From Betaproteobacteria bacterium (lineage in GTDB: Bacteria; Pseudomonadota; Gammaproteobacteria; Burkholderiales; Casimicrobiaceae), in assembly GCA_013298145.1 (NCBI GenBank), contig JAAFJO010000004.1, positions 310,001 to 374,000 on the forward strand: 64,000 nucleotides of DNA, given 5' to 3'. The notes below the pieces were generated by a model. It saw nothing but the letters and a program-made list of their open reading frames with translations. It was not told the DNA's origin and made no database searches. Shown here piece after piece: positions 53,141 through 61,691 of this stretch. The translations under genes and the position numbers were made by a program. Numbering within the stretch: the stretch's first letter is position 1; every line of letters begins with the position of its first letter.

Positions 53141-53465
53141 ATACGTCGCAAACGACGTTTTCTATCCTGAGAGCGCGTGACGCGCCCTAAGCTTCGACTT
53201 ATGGCATTTAATCGACGCTTGTCCACGCAAAACGGTGCTTTCATCGGCGTTGCTGATTGTTGTTTTTGCATCGCGCTCATAGGAAAGTTTGCCTTTTTCG
53301 CTCTGAAAACATCGTGTTTTGCTTTGCTTTGCGAAAAAAATCGCTTCTAATTCGAGTTGAGCATTTTTTGCGATGGCGTTGCAGGAGCGACTGCGGCGTC
53401 GCAGCGGGATGTTCTTCTACACACGTGTGCTTTGAAACAATCGATTGATTGAAGGAGTATTGAAT
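53141..53465. other. Intergenic region before the SWIB gene
   Basis: About 325 bp. Nothing beyond short A/T runs is seen, apart from a ribosome binding site (GAAGGAG) just before the SWIB start. Confidence 0.4.
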
Positions 53466-53924
53466 ATGGCAGCAGCCAAAAAAGCAGCAGCGAAAAAACC
53501 TGCAGCAAAAAAACCCGCAGCGAAGAAACCTGCTGCGAAAAAACCAGCAGCAGCAAAAAAGCCTGCCGCTAAAAAGCCAGCAGCAGCGAAAAAGCCAGCC
53601 GCTAAAAAGCCAGCAGCAGCAGCAAAAAAGCCTGCCGCTAAGAAGCCAGCAGCAGCGAAGAAGCCGGCCGCCAAGCGCAAGCCAAACGCCGCGTTCATGA
53701 AAGCGATGACGCCTTCCGCCGTGCTCGCCGCAGTCATCGGCGCAACACCACTGCCGCGCACCGAAGTGACTAAGAAAGTGTGGGACTACATCAAGAAGAA
53801 CAAGCTTCAAGATGCAGCCAACAAGCGCATGATTAACGCCGATGCGAAGTTGAAAGCGATTTTCAACAAAGCCCAGGTTTCGATGTTTGAAATGACCAAA
53901 CTCATTTCAAATCAGCTCAAGTAA
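53466..53924 (+). CDS. SWIB/MDM2-domain protein with Lys-Ala-Pro repeat arm
   Basis: A 152-residue protein. Residues 1-72 are tandem AAKKPAAKKP-type repeats, resembling histone H1 tails and able to bind DNA. Residues of about 78-152 form a SWIB domain (MTPSAVLAAVIGATPLPRTEVTKKVWDYIKKNKLQD, ADAKLKAIF, MFEMTKLISNQLK). SWIB proteins occur in chlamydiae and some betaproteobacteria and are thought to shape chromatin or topology. The repeat DNA is internally repetitive and may change length. A strong terminator follows. Confidence 0.92.
   Translation: MAAAKKAAAKKPAAKKPAAKKPAAKKPAAAKKPAAKKPAAAKKPAAKKPAAAAKKPAAKKPAAAKKPAAKRKPNAAFMKAMTPSAVLAAVIGATPLPRTEVTKKVWDYIKKNKLQDAANKRMINADAKLKAIFNKAQVSMFEMTKLISNQLK
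53472..53685 (+). repeat. Imperfect tandem repeats coding KKPAA arms
   Basis: Imperfect 15- to 21-bp units (for example GAAAAAGCCAGCAGC variants) encode the Lys-Ala-Pro arm. Synonymous differences between units show they are not recent identical copies. Confidence 0.8.
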
Positions 53925-53945
53925 TTCGAGCGATCATCGAACTAG

Positions 53946-53973
53946 AAAGCCCGCGCATGCGGGCTTTTTTATT
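53946..53973 (+). terminator. Terminator after the SWIB gene
   Basis: AAAGCCCGC-GCA-TGCGGGCTTT followed by T residues. It lies between convergent genes and may act on both strands. Confidence 0.9.
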
Positions 53974-54034
53974 TCTTAGCGCGCATTTCGAAGCCCTGCC
54001 TCCCAACGCGGCGCTACGTGCTCACTTTACGCAC

Positions 54035-54430
54035 TCACGTAAGCCAGCCCACTGCCAAGGGTGCTACGACCAGCGTCAGCCAGCAAACGACGTAAAGGCT
54101 CAGCACCAAAAATACTGCGGCACTGCCCAGATCCTTCGCGCGACCTGAGAGCGGATGTGGTTCCTCGGAAATTCGATCCACCACAGCCTCGATGGCTGAA
54201 TTCAATATCTCGACCGCCAGCACCACCACGGCCAAGGCAACCAAGAACAGTTTTTCAAGACGCGCGATCTCCACGAACGCGAGCACGGCGACCGACGGCA
54301 CCAGCAGCAGGAGCTCCTGTCGGAACGCGGCTTCATGCGTAAATGCATGCTGCATCCCTTGCATCGAGTAGCGGAACGCCTTGAAGATCCGTGCGACGCC
54401 GCCGCGACTCTTAAACGAAGAAGGGTTCAT
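54035..54430 (-). CDS. dgkA: Diacylglycerol kinase
   Basis: Small inner-membrane kinase that recycles diacylglycerol to phosphatidic acid. The 131-residue product has an amphipathic N-terminus, three hydrophobic helices, and the catalytic EILNSAIEAVVDR signature near the middle, followed by KDLGSAAV. Length and motif match the bacterial trimeric DgkA. It lies 32 bp downstream of the lipase gene on the same strand and may be cotranscribed. Confidence 0.94.
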   Translation of the reverse strand: MNPSSFKSRGGVARIFKAFRYSMQGMQHAFTHEAAFRQELLLLVPSVAVLAFVEIARLEKLFLVALAVVVLAVEILNSAIEAVVDRISEEPHPLSGRAKDLGSAAVFLVLSLYVVCWLTLVVAPLAVGWLT

Positions 54431-54462
54431 TCAGACACCTTGGACGAGAAAACGCAATCGCG

Positions 54463-55425
54463 CTATTTTGGCTGCTGGCCGGCGTCTGCACGCGTGCGAT
54501 CGGTTTGTTTGAGCACGTCGAGCAATACTCCACGCGTGGCAGCACCGCTTGGCATTGACACATGGCCGATGTCGTTTAGCACGATGTTTTGCACGCCTTC
54601 GAGATGGGACGACGATTGCGGCGAAATTACCGTGTCATGCACGCTGTAGATCGACGTGAACGGCACGTTGATCCGTTCGCGTGCGAGCTGCTTCAACCAA
54701 TCGCTACCAATTCGCATCTGTCGCCCGTTGGTGCCGCGTGCAAGCACTGCGTGGTGCGTGCCATGATGCGGCGAGCCAATGGTGATCACGCGCGTGAGTG
54801 CCGCTTCGCCGTGTCGGCGCAAGTACGCGCGCGCGATCAGGCCGCCCATGCTGTGCGCGACCAAGGTTAGCTTTGCTGCGCCGGTGGCTCGAAGGACCTC
54901 CTGTATGCGCAACGCCAAGCGATCGGCCATCGTGTCAATCGGCGCAAACGTGGGCTGATCGATGGTGTAAACGCGATAGCCTTTGCTTTCCAACTCGCGC
55001 GCAGTACGCCACCACACCGCGCCTGAGTGCGCGTATCCGTGCTGAAAAAGAATCACTTCGCCATCAACGCCGTGTTCTCCACGGTCACCCTTCGTTCGCC
55101 AAAGCGCGGGAAACGGCAATTGCAACAGGGTCTGCTTGCAAAAATGGGCATATTCGATTGCGAAAAACTTAAACAGCTTACCCCGATGAATTCGATCTTT
55201 CGAGGGAATGGTTCGTAGCGATGCGCGATAGCTTCCGAAGCAAACCACCGCACGCAGCACGAGCGGTAACAGAATGAACAAAACGCCGCCGACCGCATCA
55301 GACCAAATGCCGCGTTCAACACCCTTACGCGTTATCCAAACAAAAAAAGCGAGCTCACCGAGCAGCAGCGCAAGAGAAAACGCCCACGAAGGCAGCGGAC
55401 AGCTTCGTGTTGCGTTCGTCTTCAT
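54463..55425 (-). CDS. Alpha/beta-hydrolase, lipase class
   Basis: A 320-residue hydrolase with two N-terminal hydrophobic segments (about residues 13-30 and 42-62), so probably membrane-associated. The nucleophile elbow is AHSMGGL, preceded by the oxyanion region FQHGYAHSGAVWW. The catalytic aspartate (near SVHDTVISP) and histidine (near DIGHVSM) follow. It resembles triacylglycerol lipases of the Burkholderia type without the chaperone. The start overlaps the GMC oxidoreductase stop (ATGA). Confidence 0.88.
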   Translation of the reverse strand: MKTNATRSCPLPSWAFSLALLLGELAFFVWITRKGVERGIWSDAVGGVLFILLPLVLRAVVCFGSYRASLRTIPSKDRIHRGKLFKFFAIEYAHFCKQTLLQLPFPALWRTKGDRGEHGVDGEVILFQHGYAHSGAVWWRTARELESKGYRVYTIDQPTFAPIDTMADRLALRIQEVLRATGAAKLTLVAHSMGGLIARAYLRRHGEAALTRVITIGSPHHGTHHAVLARGTNGRQMRIGSDWLKQLARERINVPFTSIYSVHDTVISPQSSSHLEGVQNIVLNDIGHVSMPSGAATRGVLLDVLKQTDRTRADAGQQPK

Positions 55426-57014
55426 GCGCGGCGGAGATCGCCCGCCAGGCGCGCAGCGTTCCGCCAGGAAAGCGCGTACACCGAGAGCTGTGGATTTGCG
55501 CCGATTGAGGTCGGGAACACTGAGCCATCAATCACCGATACGTTTTCCATCTGATGATGTCGTCCGTAGTGATCAACCACACCCTCACGCGGATCGCTCG
55601 ACATCGCGCAGCCGCCCATCACATGCGCGCTGACCACGCGGGTGGAATACGCCTTCAAATCCAAACTAGAGAGCGCTTGCTTGGCGTCTGCCCAGTTGCG
55701 AAATCCATTCAAACGCTCATCGACAGGAAACACTTCTGTCGCACCAGCGGCGAATTGAATTTCCGCCATCGCCAGAAGCGCTCGGCGCGCCGCATCGAAA
55801 AAGAAAGCGTTGAGTTCGTAGTCAAGCATGGGCGAGCCGTCGCTTCGCAACTTCACACGACCACCTTCACTTTGCGGATGAAACCCGTCTCGACACAGTG
55901 CGAGCGTAACCTGTGAATTGGCGAGATTCGTAAAGCGATTTCGGTGATGCTCGCTCATGCCATTGAGCGTGATCGAATACAACACGGGATGCACCGGCGG
56001 CACCTCGAGTTTGAAGCCCATCGCCGCATCAATGGCTTGCGTGCGCAGATAGTGATCGCTGTACACCGTTTGCGGGGCGCCTGACCACGCGGCGACAGGC
56101 GCAGGCATTTGAGCGCCAGATACCAACGTTGGATGAAGAAACGTGCGACGCCCCAGACGATTGTGTGGATCGGGCGCGTTCGACCGAAGGAGCAGCGCAG
56201 GCGAGTTAATGCCACCGCCCGCCACGACAAAATGTTTCGCCCGCACTCGCACCTTGATGCCCGTTGTGTCGTAGCCACCGCCCTGCATCGCACTTGCTTC
56301 AAGCGAGCTCACGCGCCCGCCCGTACTCATCAAGCGATCTGCGCGCGCGCGCGTGACAAGCACTGCGCCGCGCTTGAGTGCGGCAGGAACCGCGGTGACA
56401 AGCATTGACTGCTTCGCGTTCAGCGGGCAGCCCATGCCGCAATAGCCAAGGTTTGCGCAGCCTTTAACGTTGCGCTTGATGCGCTCCATCTTGATGCCGA
56501 GCTTCTCACCGCCACGCTCAAGCACCGCATTGTTTTCATTGGGGTTGACCTGCCAAGCCGAAATGTTGGTGAGCGCCTCTGCGCGCTCGAACCAACCATT
56601 CATGTGCTCTTCGGTCAGCTCGCGCAATCCGAAACGCTCACGCCAGTATTTCAGCGTGTCGCTGGGTGTGCGAAAGCTGGTGGTCCAATTCACAGTGGTG
56701 GAGCCGCCGACTGTACGGCCTTGCAAAATATTGATGGCTTTGTCAGCCGTTTTGCGCGAAGCCGCCTCTTGATAAAGCGCCGGGTAGGCATCCGATTCAC
56801 GCATGCGGAAATCGCTCGAGCTTTTGAGCATGCCCTCTTCAATCATGATGACGCGCAGACCGGTGTCTGACAGCACATCGGCTGCAATCGCGCCGCCCGC
56901 GCCGGTGCCGACGATGCACACGTCGGCCTCAAGCTCAGCGTCTCGTCCGAGCGTGGATGCGTCGATGTGAAGCGCCCCTTTACTGATTGCGTCGCGGATG
57001 GGATCTTGAATCAT
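55422..57014 (-). CDS. GMC-family FAD oxidoreductase
   Basis: A 530-residue flavoprotein. The FAD loop VCIVGTGAGGAIAADVL is near residue 32. GGSTTVNWTTSF, CGMGCPLNAKQSM and the C-terminal HVMGGCAMSSDPREGVVD with NPQLSVYALSWR are typical of the membrane-dehydrogenase and cholesterol-oxidase-like GMC branch. Substrates include alcohols, sugars and long-chain fatty alcohols. Beside a small-subunit gene (57099) and a lipase it could oxidise an alcohol released from lipid; this is an inference. Confidence 0.92.
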   Translation of the reverse strand: MIQDPIRDAISKGALHIDASTLGRDAELEADVCIVGTGAGGAIAADVLSDTGLRVIMIEEGMLKSSSDFRMRESDAYPALYQEAASRKTADKAINILQGRTVGGSTTVNWTTSFRTPSDTLKYWRERFGLRELTEEHMNGWFERAEALTNISAWQVNPNENNAVLERGGEKLGIKMERIKRNVKGCANLGYCGMGCPLNAKQSMLVTAVPAALKRGAVLVTRARADRLMSTGGRVSSLEASAMQGGGYDTTGIKVRVRAKHFVVAGGGINSPALLLRSNAPDPHNRLGRRTFLHPTLVSGAQMPAPVAAWSGAPQTVYSDHYLRTQAIDAAMGFKLEVPPVHPVLYSITLNGMSEHHRNRFTNLANSQVTLALCRDGFHPQSEGGRVKLRSDGSPMLDYELNAFFFDAARRALLAMAEIQFAAGATEVFPVDERLNGFRNWADAKQALSSLDLKAYSTRVVSAHVMGGCAMSSDPREGVVDHYGRHHQMENVSVIDGSVFPTSIGANPQLSVYALSWRNAARLAGDLRRA

Positions 57015-57098
57015 GTCAGTGTTGCGGTTGTCGAATGGGCCAAAGACGGATTGGGATTGTGCGCTGAGAAGATGCCGTCACGCTTCAGCAGTGCGACC

Positions 57099-57611
57099 TC
57101 ACGCAAGCTTGGGCGGGCCGGGATAGCCGCTGCCTTGCCAGGCGCTGGGCTCGGAGTAGAAGCTGCCATAGACCAAATCGTGAAGCGCGAAATACGTTTG
57201 CTGCTTGAGTGCGAGCGAACTATGGCGCAGCGATTGCATGAAACTCATAATGGGGACAGCGCTTTCGCGATTCCACTCTCCGGAATAGCCAAGCAGCGCA
57301 CGCGCAGGCTTGATCGATAGCAATCCGAATAGCTGCCCGATTTCTTCTCGGGTGCTCGGCGGCAATTGATCGATAAGATCGCCAATCGCTTTCGCGGTGC
57401 GCAGAAGTGCCGCATCGCGTGCCTCACGCTCAGCGGGCAAGGCGGGGCCGAGCACAGAGTATGCGAGGGCATCAAGCATCGCTGCATGCGTGGTCACGAG
57501 CGCCGCGCCGCGCGCCGGGACACTGGGTGAGCGAAACACGGCCCAACCTGCGGCAAGCGCCGCGGCGCCACCGAGGCCTACAAAAATTACCTTACGCCGA
57601 GTTAGCTTCAC
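57099..57611 (-). CDS. Gluconate 2-dehydrogenase subunit 3-like protein (Tat substrate)
   Basis: A 170-residue exported partner of GMC dehydrogenases. The N-terminus carries a twin-arginine signal (LTRRKVIFVGLGGAAALAAG). The body contains LDALAYSVLGPALPAE and the closing LHDLVYGSFYSEPSAWQGSGYPGP, a gluconate-2-dehydrogenase subunit 3 signature. It precedes the GMC gene by 84 bp on the same strand, so the pair is likely exported and functions in the periplasm together with a cytochrome acceptor. Confidence 0.9.
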   Translation of the reverse strand: MKLTRRKVIFVGLGGAAALAAGWAVFRSPSVPARGAALVTTHAAMLDALAYSVLGPALPAEREARDAALLRTAKAIGDLIDQLPPSTREEIGQLFGLLSIKPARALLGYSGEWNRESAVPIMSFMQSLRHSSLALKQQTYFALHDLVYGSFYSEPSAWQGSGYPGPPKLA

Positions 57612-57808
57612 GCTTCGCGCACTCCTTCAGAAGTTCGGCCGATTGTAGGAGGCTCGGTTAGAGCGCTTTGCCTATGCGCACATGAGCGCCGCGTTCGACT
57701 TCGCCGCGCTATGCTTTGGGCTAAGGGATGCAATAAAAGAGTGGTGACAACGTCTTTGTACGATTTCAAAACGCGGCATTACTCACGGCGGCGCGACCCA
57801 CCCCAACC

Positions 57809-58528
57809 ATGACTGAGACGTCAACTTCCAAAAAGTCGTTCGAGCTTGCGCTGCGCTCTGCGCTCACAGCAGCACGTGCAGCGCGCGCGAGCGCACAGAA
57901 CAACGCCCAAGATGCGGCGGATCGAATGGTCGTTCGCAGCTATCAGCAATTGCGATTAGCGGAGACGCACCAAGCGCTACTGGTGTCGCCTCGCTACGGC
58001 GCAGCGGCGCGCTTTTTCTTCACCGAGCTCTACACCACGAAAGACGTTTCCCAGCGTGATCGCGATGTTGAACGCGTGATCTCTGTGTTGGTGAAATTTT
58101 TGCCTGATCGTGCACTCGGCACGCTTGCTGCTGCGCTTGAAATGGATGCCCTCTCTGAGTCGCTTGATGCCGCAGTGGCGCACGCAGCGCGCGCGCTCCA
58201 AGGCGATGTGCGCCCGCTTAAGTTAACCGCCGAGCGCTACGCGCTGGCCTATCGCGAAGTGGGACGATTTGAAGATCGCGAAACGCAAATCGCTCTGGTT
58301 GAAACTATTGGGCAAGCGCTTGATCACCTCTCCCGCATGCGGCTCGTTCGTGGGCTGTTGAAACTCATGAAAGGCCCTGCACACGCGGCGGGTGTGGGTG
58401 AATTGCATGCGTTTTTAGCGCGCGGCTACGATGCGTTCGTCGCGATGCGAGGCGCGGAAGAGTTCATTGCAAGCATCGTTGCGAAAGAGCGCACAGAGCA
58501 TCTGCGACTCGCGCGGCTAGCTCAATAG
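57809..58528 (+). CDS. FFLEELY-motif family protein
   Basis: A 239-residue helical cytoplasmic protein. The segment RFFFTELYTTKDVSQRDRDVERV corresponds to the motif that names this uncharacterised family. The rest is leucine- and alanine-rich helix with a second conserved stretch MRLVRGLLKLMKGPAHAAGV. Function is unknown. No operon partner; the ribosome binding site is weak. Confidence 0.82.
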   Translation: MTETSTSKKSFELALRSALTAARAARASAQNNAQDAADRMVVRSYQQLRLAETHQALLVSPRYGAAARFFFTELYTTKDVSQRDRDVERVISVLVKFLPDRALGTLAAALEMDALSESLDAAVAHAARALQGDVRPLKLTAERYALAYREVGRFEDRETQIALVETIGQALDHLSRMRLVRGLLKLMKGPAHAAGVGELHAFLARGYDAFVAMRGAEEFIASIVAKERTEHLRLARLAQ

Positions 58529-58697
58529 CGTAGTCCATGTAACCACAATTCGGTGAGGGCAAACGTCGCACAGACTCGATTAGCGATTTCGCAATTTATT
58601 CCGTTTAGTCCCGATTTTATATGGGCTTCGTTTATTTATTTGTTTATGTTGCGCACCGCGTATTCGCTCAATGCAGCCATCGCCGAAGCACTTTTCA

Positions 58698-58806
58698 CGA
58701 CCGCGCACGTCGAACATGCCACGCCCGGTGCGCCTCCTGCCGGGCGAGATAATGAAAAAGGCTCCTCACGGAGCCTTTTTGACATTTTGGCGCGCCCAAC
58801 AGGAGT
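58698..58806. repeat. Partial duplicate of the tRNA-Arg 3' region and terminator
   Basis: About 109 bp nearly identical to 58883-58992. It includes the terminator hairpin (AAAAAGGCTCC type) and 19-20 bases of the tRNA 3' end, TGGCGCGCCCAACAGGAGT, after which the copies diverge. Confidence 0.85.
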
Positions 58807-58939
58807 GTTCGGCGTGCGCTTGCGCTCTCGTCCTCACCCCTCACCTAACCGGCTCGGGGCCGCCCTCGCGGGCGTCCGTGCGCGACCGCACACGTCGAAC
58901 ATGCCACGCCCGGTTCGCCTCCTGCCGGGCGAAATAATG

Positions 58940-58965
58940 AAAAAGGCTCCTCACGGAGCCTTTTT
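58940..58965 (-). terminator. Terminator of tRNA-Arg
   Basis: AAAAAGGCTCC-TCAC-GGAGCCTTTTT on the strand opposite the tRNA gives a stem and T run directly after the tRNA 3' end. Confidence 0.88.
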
Positions 58966-58973
58966 GAACATTT

Positions 58974-59050
58974 TGGCGCGCCCAACAGGAGTCGAACCTG
59001 TGACCTTTGGCTTCGGAAACCAACACTCTATCCAGCTGAGCTATGGGCGC
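58974..59050 (-). tRNA. tRNA-Arg (anticodon CCG)
   Basis: A 77-nt cloverleaf on the minus strand. The 5' end GCGCCCATAGCTCAGCTGG pairs with the 3' end GGGCGCGCCA. The anticodon loop TTCCGAA gives CCG. The T arm is ACAGGTTCGACTCCTGT. CCA is encoded. Confidence 0.95.
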
Positions 59051-59178
59051 TTCGTTTCGGATTATAAAAGTCTGGGCCTGAGCTTTCGTGGAAATGCGGG
59101 CGCGCCGATATAATTCGAAGTTAGCTTTTACGGGCGCGGCAGTCGATTCGCGCACGAATCTAAAACAACATTTGAGCC

Positions 59179-59673
59179 ATGAGCGAAGAACACGGCAATC
59201 TCATTAAGACTCCCAAACAACTGATCATCGTGTCGGTGGTCGCGCTGGTGGTGCCTATTGGCATCGCGTTTTTGGGTGCGCAGTTGGTCACAGGAAGCAA
59301 GCGCGTTGACCCAACGGAGTCGAAGCAATCGGTGGAAGATCGAATCCGCCCGGTTGGCCAGCTCGTCAAGCTGGACGGGGCGGCACCGCCCCCGGCTCCC
59401 GTCGCGGTAGTCGCGGCTGCGCCTGCGAAAGCCAAGAGCGGTGAAGAGGTGTATCAACTCGCATGCACCGCGTGCCACGGCGCCGGCATCGCTGGTGCGC
59501 CGAAAACGGGGGACAAAGGCGCTTGGGCGACTCGGGTCACACAAGGCGCGAATGTGTTGTATGACCATGCCATCAAGGGCTTCAAAACAATGCCTGCGAA
59601 GGGCGGCCAATCGCAGCTCACGGACGATGAAGTGAAAGCAGCAGTCGATTACCAGCTTGCCAAGCTGAAGTAG
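59179..59673 (+). CDS. Cytochrome c5-like protein
   Basis: A 164-residue membrane-anchored c-type cytochrome. One N-terminal helix (about residues 15-35) is followed by a proline-rich linker. The heme domain has C96-x2-C99-H100 and the axial methionine in FKTMPAKGG. Such proteins carry electrons in the periplasm to terminal oxidases or other acceptors. It could serve the exported dehydrogenase upstream, though they are not adjacent. A terminator follows at 59697-59721. Confidence 0.93.
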   Translation: MSEEHGNLIKTPKQLIIVSVVALVVPIGIAFLGAQLVTGSKRVDPTESKQSVEDRIRPVGQLVKLDGAAPPPAPVAVVAAAPAKAKSGEEVYQLACTACHGAGIAGAPKTGDKGAWATRVTQGANVLYDHAIKGFKTMPAKGGQSQLTDDEVKAAVDYQLAKLK

Positions 59674-59696
59674 CTCGCACTGCGAGACGTCCCCTG

Positions 59697-59721
59697 AAAA
59701 CGCGCCACGGCGCGTTTTTTC
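59697..59721 (+). terminator. Terminator after the cytochrome gene
   Basis: AAAACGCGCC-ACG-GCGCGTTTTTT, followed by CTT. A compact stem with a T tract. Confidence 0.88.
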
Positions 59722-59758
59722 TTAACTGGTCCAGCACAACACGCCAGAATAGCGCTCC

Positions 59759-60589
59759 ATGGCAACCTACGTAATCGGTGATGTTCAGGGCTGCGACGAC
59801 GAGCTCGGCGAACTCCTCGCGCTGATTCAATTCGAGCCACAGAAAGATCGTGTTCTTTTCGTGGGCGATTTGGTAAATCGTGGGCCCAAATCAGCGGCGG
59901 TGCTTCGCCGTATTCGTGCGCTTAATCTCGTCGGTGCGGCAGATTCGGTGCTCGGGAACCATGATTTCTTCCTCATCATGGCCTTTGAGGGGCTATCAAA
60001 AGTGCATCCGGGCGACACCCTTGATGATGTGCTTGACGCGCCCGACGCGAGCGAGCTTGTCGCGTGGTTGCGCCAACGACCGCTCGTGCTGCCAGTAAAG
60101 GATCGGCTAATCGTGCACGCAGGCTTTTTGCCCGCTTGGTCTCGCACCGACGCACTTGCGTTCGCGCGCGAGATCGAAACCGCGCTCCGTAGTCCGACCT
60201 ATCGGGCTTTTCTTGAGACACTATTCGGCAATGAGCCGAACGCTTGGCATCCCGCGCTCACCGGTGTTGCCAGAGCGAGAGTGATCGTGAACGCCCTGGC
60301 GCGGCTGCGCTTCTGCAGCGCCTTCTCAGAGATTGAGTTTAAAGAAAAGCGCGATATAACCCACGCAAAAGAGGGGCGAAAAGCCTGGTTTTGCTGGCCC
60401 AATCGCCGTTCCGCAGATTGCGCCGTGATCGCGGGACACTGGTCCAGCGAGGGACTGCGCTTGATGCCAAACGTGAGTTTGCTCGACAGTGGATGCCTGT
60501 GGGGCGGCGCACTTACCGCGCAGCGAATTGACGACGGTGCGATCTTCCAAGTGCCGAGTCGGCAGCCGCACGCGGTGATCGGCGATTGA
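59759..60589 (+). CDS. apaH: Bis(5'-nucleosyl)-tetraphosphatase, symmetrical (ApaH)
   Basis: Hydrolyses diadenosine tetraphosphate to two ADP and removes Np4-type RNA caps. The 276-residue metallophosphatase has the motifs GDVQGCDDEL, GDLVNRGPKS and GNHD, then VHAGFLPAWS and GHWSSEG. Length and motifs match Escherichia coli ApaH (280 residues). Confidence 0.96.
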   Translation: MATYVIGDVQGCDDELGELLALIQFEPQKDRVLFVGDLVNRGPKSAAVLRRIRALNLVGAADSVLGNHDFFLIMAFEGLSKVHPGDTLDDVLDAPDASELVAWLRQRPLVLPVKDRLIVHAGFLPAWSRTDALAFAREIETALRSPTYRAFLETLFGNEPNAWHPALTGVARARVIVNALARLRFCSAFSEIEFKEKRDITHAKEGRKAWFCWPNRRSADCAVIAGHWSSEGLRLMPNVSLLDSGCLWGGALTAQRIDDGAIFQVPSRQPHAVIGD

Positions 60590-60629
60590 TTTCAGCTTTT
60601 TGCGCTCGAGCCCGCATTAATAAGGGCTA

Positions 60630-60676
60630 GCAACGAATAAACGGGCGATCGAAATAAAGCGTTTATTTCGCGTTGC
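60630..60676. terminator. Hairpin between convergent apaH and acyltransferase genes
   Basis: CGAAATAAA-GCG-TTTATTTCG (60650-60670) is a perfect 9-bp inverted repeat. A larger alternative pairs GCAACG and AATAAACG (60630-60643) with CGTTTATT and CGTTGC. Either may end transcription, but no classical T run is present. Confidence 0.45.
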
Positions 60677-60684
60677 CCCCATTA

Positions 60685-61422
60685 TTACTGCGATTGCGTT
60701 ACGCAGCCACGCACCATCGCCTCCGCCTCACTGGCCACTTCGCGCCGCGTTTTTCCTGCGCAATCGATCGCTCCCACGAACGTAAGCTCTGCGGTGAGGG
60801 GTCCCTCGCGATGAATTTGTTTCAGGCTTTCCATGAAGCTCATATCGCCGATATAGCTTGCCGCATCGCTGCGCACGGTACCGCGAAAGTAGCGGATCGC
60901 CACCACCCACACTTCGCCGCCCGCTTGCACCACCGGTTCTAGCAGCGAGGCGTGAAATTTCAAAACATCTCGCCCGAGGCTCGTGGTGCCTTCCGGGAAC
61001 ACGGCAACTGTCTCGCCGTTGGCCATCATCTCGCGCACTACCTCGCCGAGCCGATGTGTCTCTTTTCGGTCACTTCGGTTAATGAAGATAGTTCCTACGT
61101 TGTCGAGCAGCTTACCCGCGAGCGGCCAGTCACGAAGTTCAGCCTTCGCGATGAAATGACACGCTCTTTGGGTGTTGAGCGCGAAAATATCGACCCACGA
61201 GACGTGGTTTGCAACGAGGGTTACCGGTCGCTGCGGGCCTAACTGTGGGAATCCCACAGCCCGCACGTCAATACCGGCAATAGAGAGCAGCTCACGTGAC
61301 CAGCGTCTGACGATCTCACGGCGCGCAGCGCCCTCTGCCCGCCGGTAGCCGTTCACCGAAATCCAAAGGCCCTGCAGCAGCTTGCTGACTAAGCGCACCA
61401 GGCGCACTGAAAACAGTTGCAT
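60685..61422 (-). CDS. 1-acyl-sn-glycerol-3-phosphate acyltransferase (PlsC family)
   Basis: A 245-residue membrane-associated acyltransferase for the second acylation in phospholipid synthesis. The HX4D motif is NHVSWVD, followed by FINRSDR and the FPEGTTS block for substrate binding. An N-terminal hydrophobic segment anchors it. PlsC-type homologues are numerous in betaproteobacteria, and some act on ornithine lipids instead. Confidence 0.92.
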   Translation of the reverse strand: MQLFSVRLVRLVSKLLQGLWISVNGYRRAEGAARREIVRRWSRELLSIAGIDVRAVGFPQLGPQRPVTLVANHVSWVDIFALNTQRACHFIAKAELRDWPLAGKLLDNVGTIFINRSDRKETHRLGEVVREMMANGETVAVFPEGTTSLGRDVLKFHASLLEPVVQAGGEVWVVAIRYFRGTVRSDAASYIGDMSFMESLKQIHREGPLTAELTFVGAIDCAGKTRREVASEAEAMVRGCVTQSQ

Positions 61423-61691
61423 GAAAACTATTCGCGAAGCCTCAGCCTAAGCCGCATTTGGGCTCAAAGCATCTGGCGCGTGATTGAACCAAAACCACTA
61501 TTATTGCGACTCATGACGGGTGCATGCGGCGTTTTTGTCACCGGCGAATCGCGTCGGGTGTTCGAGCGACGCGGCGCATGAACCGTTCGCGGAAGTGTTC
61601 CGCTTTTATCGGCAGGATGACGCGAAAGCCAAGGGAGCTACGTCTTACCAGACGAGCGAACAAGCCAGCTAATCATTAGGAGATTCAATAG

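Larger units (their letters stand above)
58529..58973. other. Intergenic stretch with duplicated tRNA-associated sequence
   Basis: About 445 bp. It contains two copies of a 109-110-bp segment (58698-58806 and 58883-58992, the second entering the tRNA gene). Between them is an inverted-repeat-rich piece resembling the dispersed CTCACCCC-type repeat (58830-58855). An open frame across it merely translates repeat DNA. Confidence 0.6.

Noticed and set aside
53472..53685. Regular repeats considered as a CRISPR array
   Set aside because: The repeats are contiguous coding units without unique spacers.
53277..53810. Minus-strand frames rich in Phe, Ala, Cys and Leu across the SWIB gene
   Set aside because: They are antisense readings of the Lys-Ala-Pro repeats, with no independent support.
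58553..59113. Open frame of 186 codons crossing the duplicated tRNA region
   Set aside because: It translates the terminator hairpins and the tRNA itself and repeats internally because the DNA is duplicated. Not a protein gene.
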